Positions 51,611 to 61,017 of a stretch of DNA of 64,000 bases are shown here, piece after piece. The DNA is taken from positions 806,001-870,000 of the forward strand of contig JAFBJZ010000660.1 in the NCBI GenBank assembly GCA_016785225.1. The letters run 5' to 3'. The notes beneath the pieces were generated by a model that saw only the letters and a program-made list of their open reading frames with translations, was not told the DNA's origin and searched no databases. Both the position numbers and the translations under genes were made by a program. The stretch's first letter is position 1; the number at the start of each line of letters is the position of its first letter. Source of the stretch: Psettodes erumei. Taxonomy: Eukaryota; Chordata; Actinopteri; Pleuronectiformes; Psettodidae.

Positions 51611-51806
51611 CATTTACATTTACAATTAAAGCGTTTAGCTGACGTGTTGCCCAGAGTGACTTTGAGCAAACGAGTGAGCAGGTAGCAATTTAGCGTCTGG
51701 CTCAAGGACACATGGCTGTTAATGGGTCCGCCGCCTGCCTGTCATGGGGATCAGACCTGTGACCTTTCACTACGCAACAGTTTTCCTAACCACTGGGCCA
51801 CCATCT
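51611..51806 (-). mobile_element. tRNA-derived SINE (HE1/V-SINE-like), minus strand
   Basis: On the minus strand a pol III A box (TGGCCCAGTGG, 51800-51790) and B box (GGTCTGATCCC, 51757-51747) lie 32 bases apart, as in tRNA-derived SINE heads. The far end reads AGTCACTCTGGGCAACACG..CAGCTAAACGCTTTAATTGTAAATGTAAATG. This is a worn form of the 'GTCGCTTTGGATAAAAGCGTCTGCTAAATG(TAAATG)n' tail of fish HE1-like SINEs. The B box has drifted from GGTTCGANNCC. An old, inactive copy. A plus-strand ORF over it (from 51722) is spurious. Confidence 0.75.
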
Positions 51807-52749
51807 CTAACAATCTGTTAAATGTGGTGCTGGAACCTTGCGGCACCAGTTGCCATCAAGCTTGCCATGTGTTTTATAAGAACCGTGAAAATGTGAAAGC
51901 AAAACAACAAAAACAAATGTTCACAATTCGCAGAGAAGAATGAAAACTGCTACTGCGCATGTCAAGGCTCAGTTATAGTCGAAAAATCCAGAGGAAACAG
52001 TCAATAAGAAAGCAGCTCTGTGAAAGGCAAACAGCTTTTTTCACTTTTCATTTCTCAGACATGAAGTCTCCATATGCCTCCGTAGTAAAGGCATGACAGA
52101 AGTCATAAACAGCCATGATGGCAGCTGTCAGCTGATCTACAGCTGGTAAATCCGTAGCCATATCCATTCATGACTGTAAAAATCGGCACGATTGATTGCA
52201 ATTATGTTTAGCTGCCATTACACAGTTGGATGAAAAGTGCAGCCATGCCGCATAGAAAACCCAACACTTTTGAGTCCTCAATAACTGCAATTCATGAAGT
52301 GAGCAGTAAATGGCTTCATACTGTAGTAATGAAAGCAGTTCGGTTCCTCCGAGGAAGGATTACTGCTAATTGGCCCAGCTGGATAAACAGAGCTAGTGGT
52401 GTAGTACATACTGCACGGTGAAGCAGACGCACCAACCTTTTCCTACCTTTATAAATTTTTTGCATGAGCTTTATCTCCCAGCATTATTGCATCTCGGAGG
52501 ATGAAAATGTTCCCTTGACATTTAGTCACACCCCACACTTCTCTTGCTCTCTCGCTCTCTCTTTTTTTCTCCTATCATGTCCCTCATCATCTCATTTTTA
52601 AACCGCCTCTTTCTCACTTGCTCTCCCCACGTCTGTACCCATCCCCATCTCCCCTTACCCCTCATCTCTTTTGGTCTCCGGCCCCATCTCAGCCTCCTGA
52701 TTCACTGCTCTGTCAGTCGATCAATAGAAAGACTCTCTGTCAGGAGGAG

Positions 52750-52786
52750 CCAATGCACGCCTTACCCCCCCACCCCCACCCCCTAT
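52750..52786 (+). promoter_or_regulatory. CCAAT box and CACCC/C-rich cluster upstream of tmem121
   Basis: A CCAAT motif at 52750-52754 is followed by C-runs and CCACCCCC elements to 52786, binding-site types for NF-Y and Sp/KLF factors. This is the most promoter-like stretch upstream of the leader, and would suit a start site near 52.8-53.3 kb rather than the TATA element at 53885. Confidence 0.3.
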
Positions 52787-53146
52787 GTCTCCCCAGACTG
52801 CTCAGACACTCATCCTGCTTGGGAACTGGCTTCTTACACAACCCATTGGAGAGCATCTCCTCTCCTCTGCCTCCTCGAACCCGACAGAGAGAAGAAAACG
52901 CAATGGCGCCTTAATGGGCTTCATAGGCTTCTCAGAGAAGAAGGAAACCGGGGCTGCTTTCTGGGAGCAAAGAGAAGAGACAGCCCGAGAAAAGAGGATA
53001 TCAGCACAAGACACAATGTGAAAAGGAGAGAGGGATGTGAGAGAAAAAATAGGGTGAGAGGGAGAAGTTGTGCATTCAGCTAAGCTGCAAAAGGCTGGCT
53101 CCTCTTCCCTCCCCTCCCCGCCTCTCTCCAACCCCCTGGAAAAGTG

Positions 53147-53183
53147 CTCTCTCTCTCTCTCTCTCTCTCTCCCTCTCTCTCTA
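53147..53183. repeat. (CT)n microsatellite in the tmem121 upstream region
   Basis: Uninterrupted CT dinucleotides run from 53147 to 53170 (12 units), then continue with a CCC interruption to 53183. It lies in the probable promoter or leader and is complementary to the GA tract at 53275-53306. Confidence 0.9.
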
Positions 53184-53274
53184 ACTCTGCAGCTGTGGTC
53201 TGCTGAGCGTCACCTCCACACAGCAAGTGCCTTTACTTGAGCAGAAGAGGGAGAAGGAAGAGGAGGGTAGCTGC

Positions 53275-53306
53275 GAGAGAGAGAGACAGAGAGAGACAGA
53301 GAGAAA
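53275..53306. repeat. Interrupted (GA)n microsatellite in the tmem121 upstream region
   Basis: GAGAGAGAGACAGAGAGAGA-type sequence, ending in GAAAGGGGGG. It is the reverse complement in kind of the CT tract about 95 bases upstream, and contains GAGA-factor-like sites. Confidence 0.85.
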
Positions 53307-53884
53307 GGGGGGAAAATAATACAGAAGTGTGTCTGAACGCACCTGACTTCGCAGAGAGGGCTGAGAAGTGCACACAGAGGCAGGCGGCGTCGTTGGAGGA
53401 TCACAGCGCTGGCGGTGCTGGCAGAGCCACGTTGAGTGGGGACAGGGGAATCCGCCGGCACCGCTGATGCCGGTGTCCCTGGCAAAAGCTGCGTGAGCAA
53501 GAGACAGAAAACGGAGCACCAGCCAGGATCTCGCCAGGGGGGCAGCATTTTACAGCGACAATGAAGCGTGGAGACAGCTGAAACCTGCGTTCACACACAT
53601 ACATATGCAAGCGCAGACACGGAGAAAAACACATGCACACAGCTGAGCTGGGAAGGACTGTTAGACACACGCTGCATTTAAAAGATTCACCACAACAGCT
53701 TCTTCTTGAAACTTCCAGACTTAGAAACAGGAAAAAACAGCTGTGAAATGTTTCATTTTTATTCCAGGGATGGTGGACTTTGGAGAGGAAAACTTCAGGA
53801 GAGTGAATTCTCTTTTACGCACGACTTGCTGCAGAGGTTTTTACAGTAACTTTACATCTTTTCTTTTCTTTTTGGAATTGAGGG

Positions 53885-53890
53885 TATAAA
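53885..53890 (+). promoter_or_regulatory. TATA-box candidate for tmem121
   Basis: TATAAA sits between G/C-rich flanks (AGGG before, CCCT after), the usual setting of a core TATA element, 354 bases before the donor at 54239. The flanks make a small inverted repeat. Without transcript data it may be coincidental. Confidence 0.3.
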
Positions 53891-53940
53891 CCCTCTGTCT
53901 GAGCACAACGCAAAATAACCTCTATTCTTAGTTGCAGAAA

Positions 53941-54168
53941 ATGAGAGCAGTCTTTGTGACCATTAAGATGCTTCATCCTGATTCAGTCTGAGCAGTAAGT
54001 GGATTATGACGGCAATATTTTGGGATTTCTCTTTCGCCTGAAAAAAGAAGAAGAGGAAGAAAAAAAAGAAATATATCCATGACTGGTGGATTTCCGCCTG
54101 TCAAAGAAGGAGAGGATCCCATGCGTTTTCTCCTCTCTCCTCCTTTGGATTACAGATGGGCTTTGTGA
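53941..54168 (+). promoter_or_regulatory. Cluster of three upstream ORFs in the tmem121 leader
   Basis: Three short ORFs precede the gene: 53941-53991 (16 codons plus stop), 54006-54041 (11 codons plus stop) and 54079-54168 (29 codons plus stop). The last overlaps the in-frame ATG at 54156 in another frame. If this leader is transcribed they would lower initiation at the main start, a common brake in vertebrate mRNAs. Their presence is read directly; the effect is inferred. Confidence 0.4.
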
Positions 54169-54238
54169 TCTCCCAGTGCAGTCTCATGGATGATCGCTCG
54201 CTGCCAGTCCTCAGGATAAAGTACAAAGAGGGACACAA
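54156..54238 (+). CDS. tmem121: Possible in-frame N-terminal extension of tmem121 (alternative start)
   Basis: An ATG at 54156 opens a frame that runs without a stop to a strong donor (GTGAGT at 54239). Joined to the acceptor at 54738/54739 it continues through 3 linker codons into the TMEM121 start in the same frame. This would add 31 residues beginning MGFVISQCSLMDDRSL and ending EGHKQAK. A second in-frame ATG is at 54186. The frame is closed upstream by TGA at 54039. Against translation from here: both ATGs have C at -3, three short upstream ORFs precede them, and the known family start is at 54749 with a better context. I see no signal peptide or membrane segment in the extension. It could be plain leader that is open by chance; 27 codons is short. 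Seen directly: frame and splice signals. Inferred: use as protein. Confidence 0.3.
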
Positions 54239-54738
54239 GTGAGTATTCAGCTGGATTTTTATCTCTGAGGCTTAAGCTTGTATGAAAACAAGGGCGCCGA
54301 GAGTGAATCTCTAATGAGATCACATTGCAGCAACTTTTTTTTTCTCTTCTGATAACGGAAACTCAACTGGTTACTGGTAACTGCTTTAACTGTTGTGTTC
54401 AGCAAGTGATTATCTGGGTTTAAAAGGCAGACACATCCTGAGATTTATTCATTTTAACCCAAGTGAACCCATATGTTTTCAGACCATTTGCCAATGAAGA
54501 TAATTTACTAAATGAGGGGTACTGTCTACCCGGCAGGTGGCATGGGCACAAGCACAGATTGATTGAAGTGATCTGTGTGAATCCTATTAATGCATCCTGG
54601 ATTCTGGCCAAGGCAGAATCAGTGGAGGGGAACACCGCTGTCTAGCAGCACTATCTGATCCGCCTCCTCACTGGACAAACTGAGGACCCTTTGCACTCCT
54701 CTCTTCAACAACACCCCTCCTTCTCCTCCTCCCGTCAG
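54239..54738 (+). other. Predicted 500-bp intron in the tmem121 5' region
   Basis: The intron opens with GTGAGT and closes with a long pyrimidine tract and CAG just before the coding exon (54700-54738, rich in CTCC/CTTC). An alternative acceptor AG lies 4 bases on, at 54742. Vertebrate TMEM121 genes carry the whole coding region in one exon behind a 5' non-coding exon, which this fits. No recognisable ORF or repeat lies within it. Confidence 0.6.
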
Positions 54739-54748
54739 GCAGGCAAAG

Positions 54749-55699
54749 ATGGTGCCTCCGCCTCCCACCAACAAGCCCCACGTGTGCCTGTCCACCATCC
54801 TGATCATGAGCAGCATGGCACTGATTGATGCCTACCTGGTGGAGCAGAACCACGGACCACGCAAGATTGGCATCTGCATCATGGTGATGGTGGGAGACAT
54901 TTGCTTCTTAATCGTCTTGCGTTACGTAGCAGTGTGGGTGGGTGCTGAGGTGCGCACAGCTAAGCGAGGCTACGCTATGATCCTCTGGTTCCTTTACATC
55001 TTTGTGCTGGAGATCAAGGTCTACTTTGTGTATCAAAACTACAAGGCGGACAGGAAGAGCCTGGATGCTCTCGCAAGGAAGGCGCTCACGTTGCTGCTGT
55101 CCATCTGCATCCCAGTGCTGTTTGTGGTGCTGGTAGCCATCGACCATATGGAGTACGTGCGCGCCTTCAAGAAGCGGGAGGAGATCCGTAACCGTCTATT
55201 CTGGGTGGTGGTGGACTTGCTGGACATACTGGACATCCAAGCCAACCTGTGGGAGCCTCAAAAGAAGGGGCTCCCCCTGTGGGCGGAAGGCCTGATGTTC
55301 TTCTACTGCTACATCCTTCTGCTGGTGCTTCCCTGTGTGTCCTTGAGCGAGATCAGCATGCAGGGCATCAACATTGTGCCCCACAAGATGCTCCTGTACC
55401 CCATCCTCAGCTTGGTGACCATCAACGTCATCACGCTCTTTATCCGCGGTGGGAACATGATTCTGTACAGGGACGCCAGGGTATCTGGGATCCTAATAGG
55501 GAAGAACATCCTGGCCATCATCCTAAAGACCTGCAGCTTTGTGCAGTACAGGAGACAGTTGCAGAACGCTCCCCCCGCCTTCGGGGTCGAGCTGCAGAAA
55601 AACTCAGTGGCCCACGCTCGCCCTGCCCCCACCCCACCTCAAGTGGTCATGCAGGACCAGACGCCCCTCCCCGAGGTGACGACATGTGACCACACATGA
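54749..55699 (+). CDS. tmem121: Transmembrane protein 121 (TMEM121, 'hole' protein)
   Basis: This is the one secure gene here: 316 codons, complete, ending in TGA. The N terminus (MVPPPPTNKPHVCLST) and blocks such as LRYVAVWVGAEVRTAKRGYA, LWFLYIFVLEIK, ARKALTLLLS, LPLWAEGL and FFYCY are the hallmarks of vertebrate TMEM121, which is about 319 residues in human. It is a multi-pass membrane protein. Hydrophobic segments lie at about residues 12-30, 41-64, 75-95, 112-131, 181-199, 214-232 and perhaps 247-265, with a basic stretch at 138-149 and a Pro-rich, hydrophilic tail from 273. There is no catalytic motif. Its molecular role is poorly defined; published work links it to heart and growth signalling. 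The start at 54749 has a good context (A at -3, G at +4) and sits 10 bases into the exon. The coding exon is visibly more GC-rich than its surroundings. Teleosts keep duplicate copies, and I cannot say which one this is. The paralogue TMEM121B is excluded by the N-terminal sequence. Confidence 0.96.
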   Translation: MVPPPPTNKPHVCLSTILIMSSMALIDAYLVEQNHGPRKIGICIMVMVGDICFLIVLRYVAVWVGAEVRTAKRGYAMILWFLYIFVLEIKVYFVYQNYKADRKSLDALARKALTLLLSICIPVLFVVLVAIDHMEYVRAFKKREEIRNRLFWVVVDLLDILDIQANLWEPQKKGLPLWAEGLMFFYCYILLLVLPCVSLSEISMQGINIVPHKMLLYPILSLVTINVITLFIRGGNMILYRDARVSGILIGKNILAIILKTCSFVQYRRQLQNAPPAFGVELQKNSVAHARPAPTPPQVVMQDQTPLPEVTTCDHT

Positions 55700-56348
55700 T
55701 AGAATGGTGAGGTGAATCCTGGAAACGTCCATATGACTACATATGACACTCAGGATGCTGGCAGGGCACAATGATCCACACCTTTAGGCCATGTGAACAC
55801 TCATGGACACACAGGAGATCACAATCTCTACTGCTTAATGGCACACAGGACACTGCAGACACTTAGAAAGGGTAGAGCGGTGCTGTATCCAAAGCTGTCA
55901 TGGTGCAAAATACAGTATCACTTGTGACTTTGTTAAAACATTTCCCCCAACTGATTTCAGTCAACTGTGTATTTTTTCTAACTGTACTAAAGAAAAAAGG
56001 CAACTACTGAAAGATTAGAGGATATATTTTTGAACTGTGTGTGTTGCATTCTCATCTAAAACTTAAGGGTCTGTGTGCTGTGGTTTGTATTTCTGTTGTT
56101 CGAATGTCCTTAGTAGTCGAGGGCTTTAACACGACAAAGGCAGAGGGAGCATCCAGTGAGTAATGAATATAAGTAATGAGAACAAAAACAATAGTTAAAG
56201 ATTGAAAGACGTGTTTTTATATGTGATTCTTTGATAAAGTATTGTGTACAAGACAAAGGGTTTTCCTGCTGTTTCACTGGTTGTAAAGGGTTTTTTTCAT
56301 GAAATCATTTAAAAGTTATTGGACCAATCGAGTATATTTCACTTTCTA

Positions 56349-56354
56349 ATTAAA
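56349..56354 (+). terminator. Poly(A) signal candidate ATTAAA
   Basis: The commonest variant poly(A) signal, 650 bases past the stop codon, followed by a modest TGTCCTTT downstream element. Confidence 0.4.
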
Positions 56355-56535
56355 ATTCAGCAAATGTCCTTTAATTAACCTGGGCTACAAAAAAAGACAA
56401 TGATTTTTCCCCCCTGTTTCAATCTTCAATTAGAGAGTACATAATTGCTGAAGTGGTGCCTTTGCAATGTCACCCGTTGTGAGCGAGATCATTACATACC
56501 TGGCTTCTGATTCTGAGCGAGGAGAGGAAGATGTG

Positions 56536-56541
56536 AATAAA
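56536..56541 (+). terminator. Poly(A) signal candidate AATAAA
   Basis: The first canonical AATAAA after the tmem121 stop codon, 837 bases on, with a GU/U-rich stretch (TCTGTGCTTTT) directly after it. I prefer this as the main 3' end. Confidence 0.5.
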
Positions 56542-58387
56542 TTCTCTGTGCTTTTATGACCAGTTTGATCACTGCAAAGGGTGACTACAGTGCTGTAATC
56601 ACAGGACAGAATATGCAACACAAGGGGCAACGCTGCAGATGGATAAATGATTCCCCAATAAGGAAACCTGATTAACATCCCCCTCAGGCTTGTGCTTAGT
56701 GGCAGCAGCAGATCAGGTGGTATAATATGATACAGCAAAAAAACCCCACAAAGTACTGACATAGGTGCCATAGTAAAAAAAAAAAACATTTTCACAATGG
56801 GTCCCTCCTCTTGTACACAGGTTACTTTCCTTTGCATAATCCCCCTGTCTCACCAGCGACTGTGTGCATAATTTAAAGCAGACTGGCTGTCCCTGTTTGT
56901 TAAAACCCTGAGAGTGCAGAAGCTGGTCCAACATTTTCATCTGTGCAAGGCACAGCTACAGTAAGGTGGCAATGTTCAGTGGCACAAACCAGGCTTTCAC
57001 ATTAAGACTGCTGGAGCCAGCACTATTTGTCGGTGTCATTGGCTTGTAAAGTTACATCAGCAGTTTCTACTCCGTAATATACTATTGGATTGTATTGTTT
57101 TGACAGAAATGAACAGAAAACATTCACCCCTTACAGTTATACTGAATATCCTGAATGATTATTTCAGTTAGTTTTGATCATGTTAGTGACATGTTTTGAT
57201 GCTGACAAAAAAAAAATCTTTCTGCTGTGCTTAGTCAGCAATATAAAAGCTGTGCAACATGTGCACAGTACTCATGCAGGTCTTAAAGATGATGATGCTG
57301 AAATCAGTATAAACTGCCTGATTATGAAGACTTTAGTCTTCATTATCTTTATTAGGTCTTACCCAGGTGTGTATTTGCATCTTAAAGCATACTGTGGGTA
57401 TAAATGATACAACACAGTTATTGATGAATGTCCCACAAAGCAATTCTATATCATGTGAAGGAGAAATCTGCTGTCTTCTTTTACTGTATAGATAGTTCAT
57501 AGATTTGATTTGCTGGAGTGGTAAATGCAGGCGGACGGCGAGAAAATGTTTTCTCCATTTGCCCTCCAACCAGCAGCACTGGGTTTATTTAAGGAACATG
57601 ACTGTTGCTGCCTAATTACTAAGTACATTCATACGTACAGTTTCACAGGGTCAAAGAGTGGAGTTTATCTATCCCAGCATGCAATGTATGGAAGGCATCC
57701 ACTGCAGAGCTAAGAAACCAGCACGCAAACACTTTCTGGCATTGCCCGAGTGTCCGGTTCAACAGGCCTGCCTGTAGTTGGACTCTATGAGGAGGAAGAA
57801 GCATCTATGGGAAGAAAAAAAATGGAACACAAAGAGAACATTATGCAAATGAGTGCTAAGATCCAAAACCGATTCCTTCTTGCTGCGATGTGACACGCTG
57901 TGACTTCTTGTGCAATTTAAATGGTGCCAGCTACTTTAAATGGGTATGATGGGTGGGTTTGCGATGAGTGCGACCAGATGATGCACGAGAGTCAGACATC
58001 AAAACCAGATGGCCAGAGAAGTGATAATGAGCTCATTTTGGCTCTTCCCAGCAGCCATAGCTCTCTGTACAGTATGTTGATTCTTTAGTCTGGTAAATCA
58101 AACAAAAGCACAAGTTTATGATCGTGAACTGCACTGGGTCCATTGCTCTACTACAACTACTGAATCTCATTTTTATATATTTGGCATAATAGAGAAAATG
58201 GGATCAGTGTTTAACCTCCATTTGCTTGGAGGATCCGGTAACCGCCTATAGTAACATATGACTAGTGTTCATATGCATTTGTTTCTATCATGTACGAATG
58301 GATTTAAGACCGAAAAGATGATCTACTCCTCTGGGGGCCACGAGCGTGCCCTTGGGCAGTCTCCCAAACCAATCTCACCGCAACCTC

Positions 58388-58417
58388 CCACCTCACTCCA
58401 CCTCACCCCACCTCACC
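58388..58417. repeat. Three 10-bp tandem units (CCACCTCACY)
   Basis: Units CCACCTCACT, CCACCTCACC and CCACCTCACC in direct tandem within a pyrimidine-rich patch (58370-58430). Confidence 0.85.
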
Positions 58418-60996
58418 CTTCCCACACAGCCAGGCCCCAAATGAATGTTGCATTCATCCAGATGACCATGTTTTTTTGCATTGCAGTCGCGAATGTTAAT
58501 AAACCGAGGAGGCTGTCGGATGCACCTCCACACACCACACCAACATTACCACATTAACACTGACAAAGTGGCCTGCACCAAACAAGCAAGACAAACGGCT
58601 GCAGTAAATTCACGACTCGACCTTCGGCAGTCTTGGTTGGCAACAGAGCTGGGAAACAGATGTATTTTTCATGGATGGCATGTTAGAGCATGAGGCGAAC
58701 AAACCTATAGAGAAAATGAATGCTCATCAAGTATTGATTCTCTTGTCTGGGGGGTAACTGATATTAGACTGTAAAAGACCACTTTCTACAAACAAATAAC
58801 ATCAGGGTTTGTTGCTGGATGAAGCAGAGGAAAGTATATGATGCGGCTGCACTGAGTGTATTTAACGACTCTCTGTAGCGCTGTAACTTAAAGCTCTGCA
58901 CATCTTTCAAACAGGGGAGCGGTCAGCTCTCATGATAGTGAATCTAACATTTAGAGGCTCTGCACATGATGAAAGCAAAGAAAGAAAAGATAAGAGTTAT
59001 TCCGCACCTGATCGCTGCCAGACAAACTATACGTACACAGACTTTCCAAGGACATGCACATTAGCTCTGGGCAACACTTCACATCCTTAAACCATTTTGC
59101 TGAACAGCTGCAATTACCTACTCCTGCGTCAAAACACTTGTGCAATTTTATCTTTTTTTTCAGGCACTCTCAATCACCAAATTACCGCCAGTGTAATTAC
59201 AAAACTGTTTCCTCACATCTACCCTTTAGACACGCATGCATGCATTTTATGAGAGGAGATCTGTGAGCAGAGTTGCTATCCGCAGAGCCTCTGTAACAGG
59301 CAAGGTTTCACTATCTTGCTCACGCACAGTTCAGCGAGGATTAACAACGGCTGTGAAGCATGAACCCGACGGAGGATCAAGCCTGTGACTCGCAGCAACA
59401 GTATGATCTTTCTAATAATCAGGTCACTCTGCTGGACTGCCAGCAACTTTCAGTCAACCCAACAGGGAACCCAGGTGCTGGAGATGAGAGCCGCTGGCTC
59501 CGAGTGCTGAATGTAAATTTGAATTATGGAGTGGTGTGTTTTCATTATTTAAATTTGTTGCCGATTTCCTGAGATTCAGCATTTCAATCCAAGCCATTCC
59601 GAGAGACTTCTATCAGGCGATGTTGACCTATAAAAGACTCAAATGGTTGATGATTCTCTCTGTTGCTTACAGGGCTTTTTTTTCTCAGGCACCCATTTAT
59701 ATGTAAAGGTGTTAGTCAAACTCCCTAAAGACCTAAAGGAACATTTGTTCTGTATAATTCCTATTGTTAAGGGAAACATTGATCATAAAATGTCTGTGAC
59801 TGTGGTTTCATTTATATTCCTGAGCATTAGTATTCAGTCAGACTTAAAGGAGAATACTCAGTTAAAAAAGACTTGTGATGAAAATACAGGATGAGGTTTT
59901 CTCCTCCATGTTTACCACGGTTCATTTTTGAAGCAGCAGAAAGAAACATTTCACCTTGTGGCAGGAAGCGTATTGTCAGCTCCACCCCCTGCAGTCGGTC
60001 AAGTCCTCTCCACAGCAGCTGTCACTCATTTTGATGAGCTGCCTACCTTGAAACAGCATCTGGCACAAGGCTGAGGGAAATGCCATCAAAAAAACCGACA
60101 CTGGTATTAATGAAACAGATGGTGGCGGCAGGCTAATTTGAAGAGAAATGGGAAATGATTTCTTTCTGCTGTCCACCGCTGTCTCTGCGCTGCATGGCCA
60201 ACAACCTGCCCACGGCACATGGATTTCAGACCAAACTGTCCAGGCAAACAGAGATGGTACATTAAGTTTAGCTGGTTGTTAGCATGTGATAAATGCTTTC
60301 TGGTGGAGTTTTAATAGATGATACTTTCTCATGTTTTTTTTATGATCTTGGGAGCTTTGACTCCATAACATTTGCAACACTCTGTATTGGTGAGGGCCGG
60401 TGTACGATATTTTTACTGTAATGAGGCAAAGCTGGTGTCATAATTTTTCCACAGCACACCGCTGGCATGACAGTGAGTACAGACAGGCAGTTATGACTGA
60501 GCATTCATTGTTGGTTCGGGGCAGGTTTTCATTTCGGCCCTGAAAGATTAAATGAAGCCTCACAGAGGAGGTGGGATATGCCTTGCAATGAATACTGGAG
60601 CAACACTGTCTGATGCCGTGGTTATTATTTGGATAAAAATGTCTGTTTATGTGCTCAAATAAGTTTATATTTTTACTGATATGAACGTCTGTCATTGAGC
60701 ATCTGGCCAGGAAAGGGTTAAATGTTGCAGTCAGATGCCATTCTTAAATGTTAAAGTCAGAACGTCTGCTTGGGAGGAGCCCTGTTCTCATGATGAACAT
60801 TAACATACATTATTACACTCTTCCTTGAGGATAGGCAGATGTTTTCTGAGAGCTGTTTTTGCCCATGTATAAATTTTACTGGTGGGAAGGCACAAACATT
60901 GGAACTGTTCCTTTAACAGCAAAGGAAAACCTAATTACGCTTGTGAGCACGCTGAATGAATCTCAATCTCCGAGTAACTCTGCTCTCATTGAAGAC

Positions 60997-61017
60997 GTCA
61001 GCAAATATTTTGCTGAC
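60997..61017. promoter_or_regulatory. 21-bp near-palindrome of two everted MAF half-sites
   Basis: GTCAGCAAA-TAT-TTTGCTGAC. Each arm holds a large-MAF half-site (TGCTGAC, with its AT-rich flank) facing outward. Perfect symmetry over 9 bp per arm is seen directly; binding is inferred. Confidence 0.4.

Larger units (their letters stand above)
51807..53914. promoter_or_regulatory. Upstream/promoter region of tmem121
   Basis: From about 52500 the sequence turns pyrimidine-rich and more GC-rich, with CCAAT and CACCC elements and CT and GA arrays, ending at the TATA candidate. A 179-codon plus ORF at 52544-53083 and several overlapping minus ORFs are low-complexity artefacts (Ser/Pro/Arg-rich in every frame). 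The transcription start could be anywhere from 52.8 to 53.9 kb. Confidence 0.45.
53915..54238 (+). other. tmem121: Predicted 5' leader exon of tmem121
   Basis: The 3' border is supported by a near-consensus donor, GTGAGT, at 54239. The 5' border is a guess: it is about 30 bases past a TATAAA at 53885. The leader could instead start farther upstream in the CT/GA-rich region around 53.1-53.3 kb. A second usable donor, GTAAGT at 53995, would give a shorter leader without the upstream in-frame ATG. The exon is purine-rich around 54041-54070. Confidence 0.5.
55700..56560 (+). other. tmem121: tmem121 3' UTR
   Basis: Non-coding sequence after the TGA, with U-rich and AU-rich stretches (about 55955-56035 and 56210-56300) of the type found in regulated vertebrate 3' UTRs. 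The 3' end is set by the two poly(A) signal candidates at 56349 and 56536. No ORF or interspersed repeat is evident. Confidence 0.55.

Noticed and set aside
52450..52455. TATAAA as a possible tmem121 TATA box
   Set aside because: It lies in an AT-rich run 1.8 kb before the donor; a leader that long with many ATGs is less likely than a start nearer 52.8-53.9 kb.
52544..53083. 179-codon plus-strand ORF upstream of tmem121
   Set aside because: Composition follows the pyrimidine- and then purine-rich DNA in all frames; no domain, and overlapping frames are just as open.
55249..55689. 146-codon ORF in another frame of the tmem121 coding exon, plus several antisense ones
   Set aside because: Shadows of the GC-rich tmem121 coding sequence; the family identity of the main frame is unambiguous.
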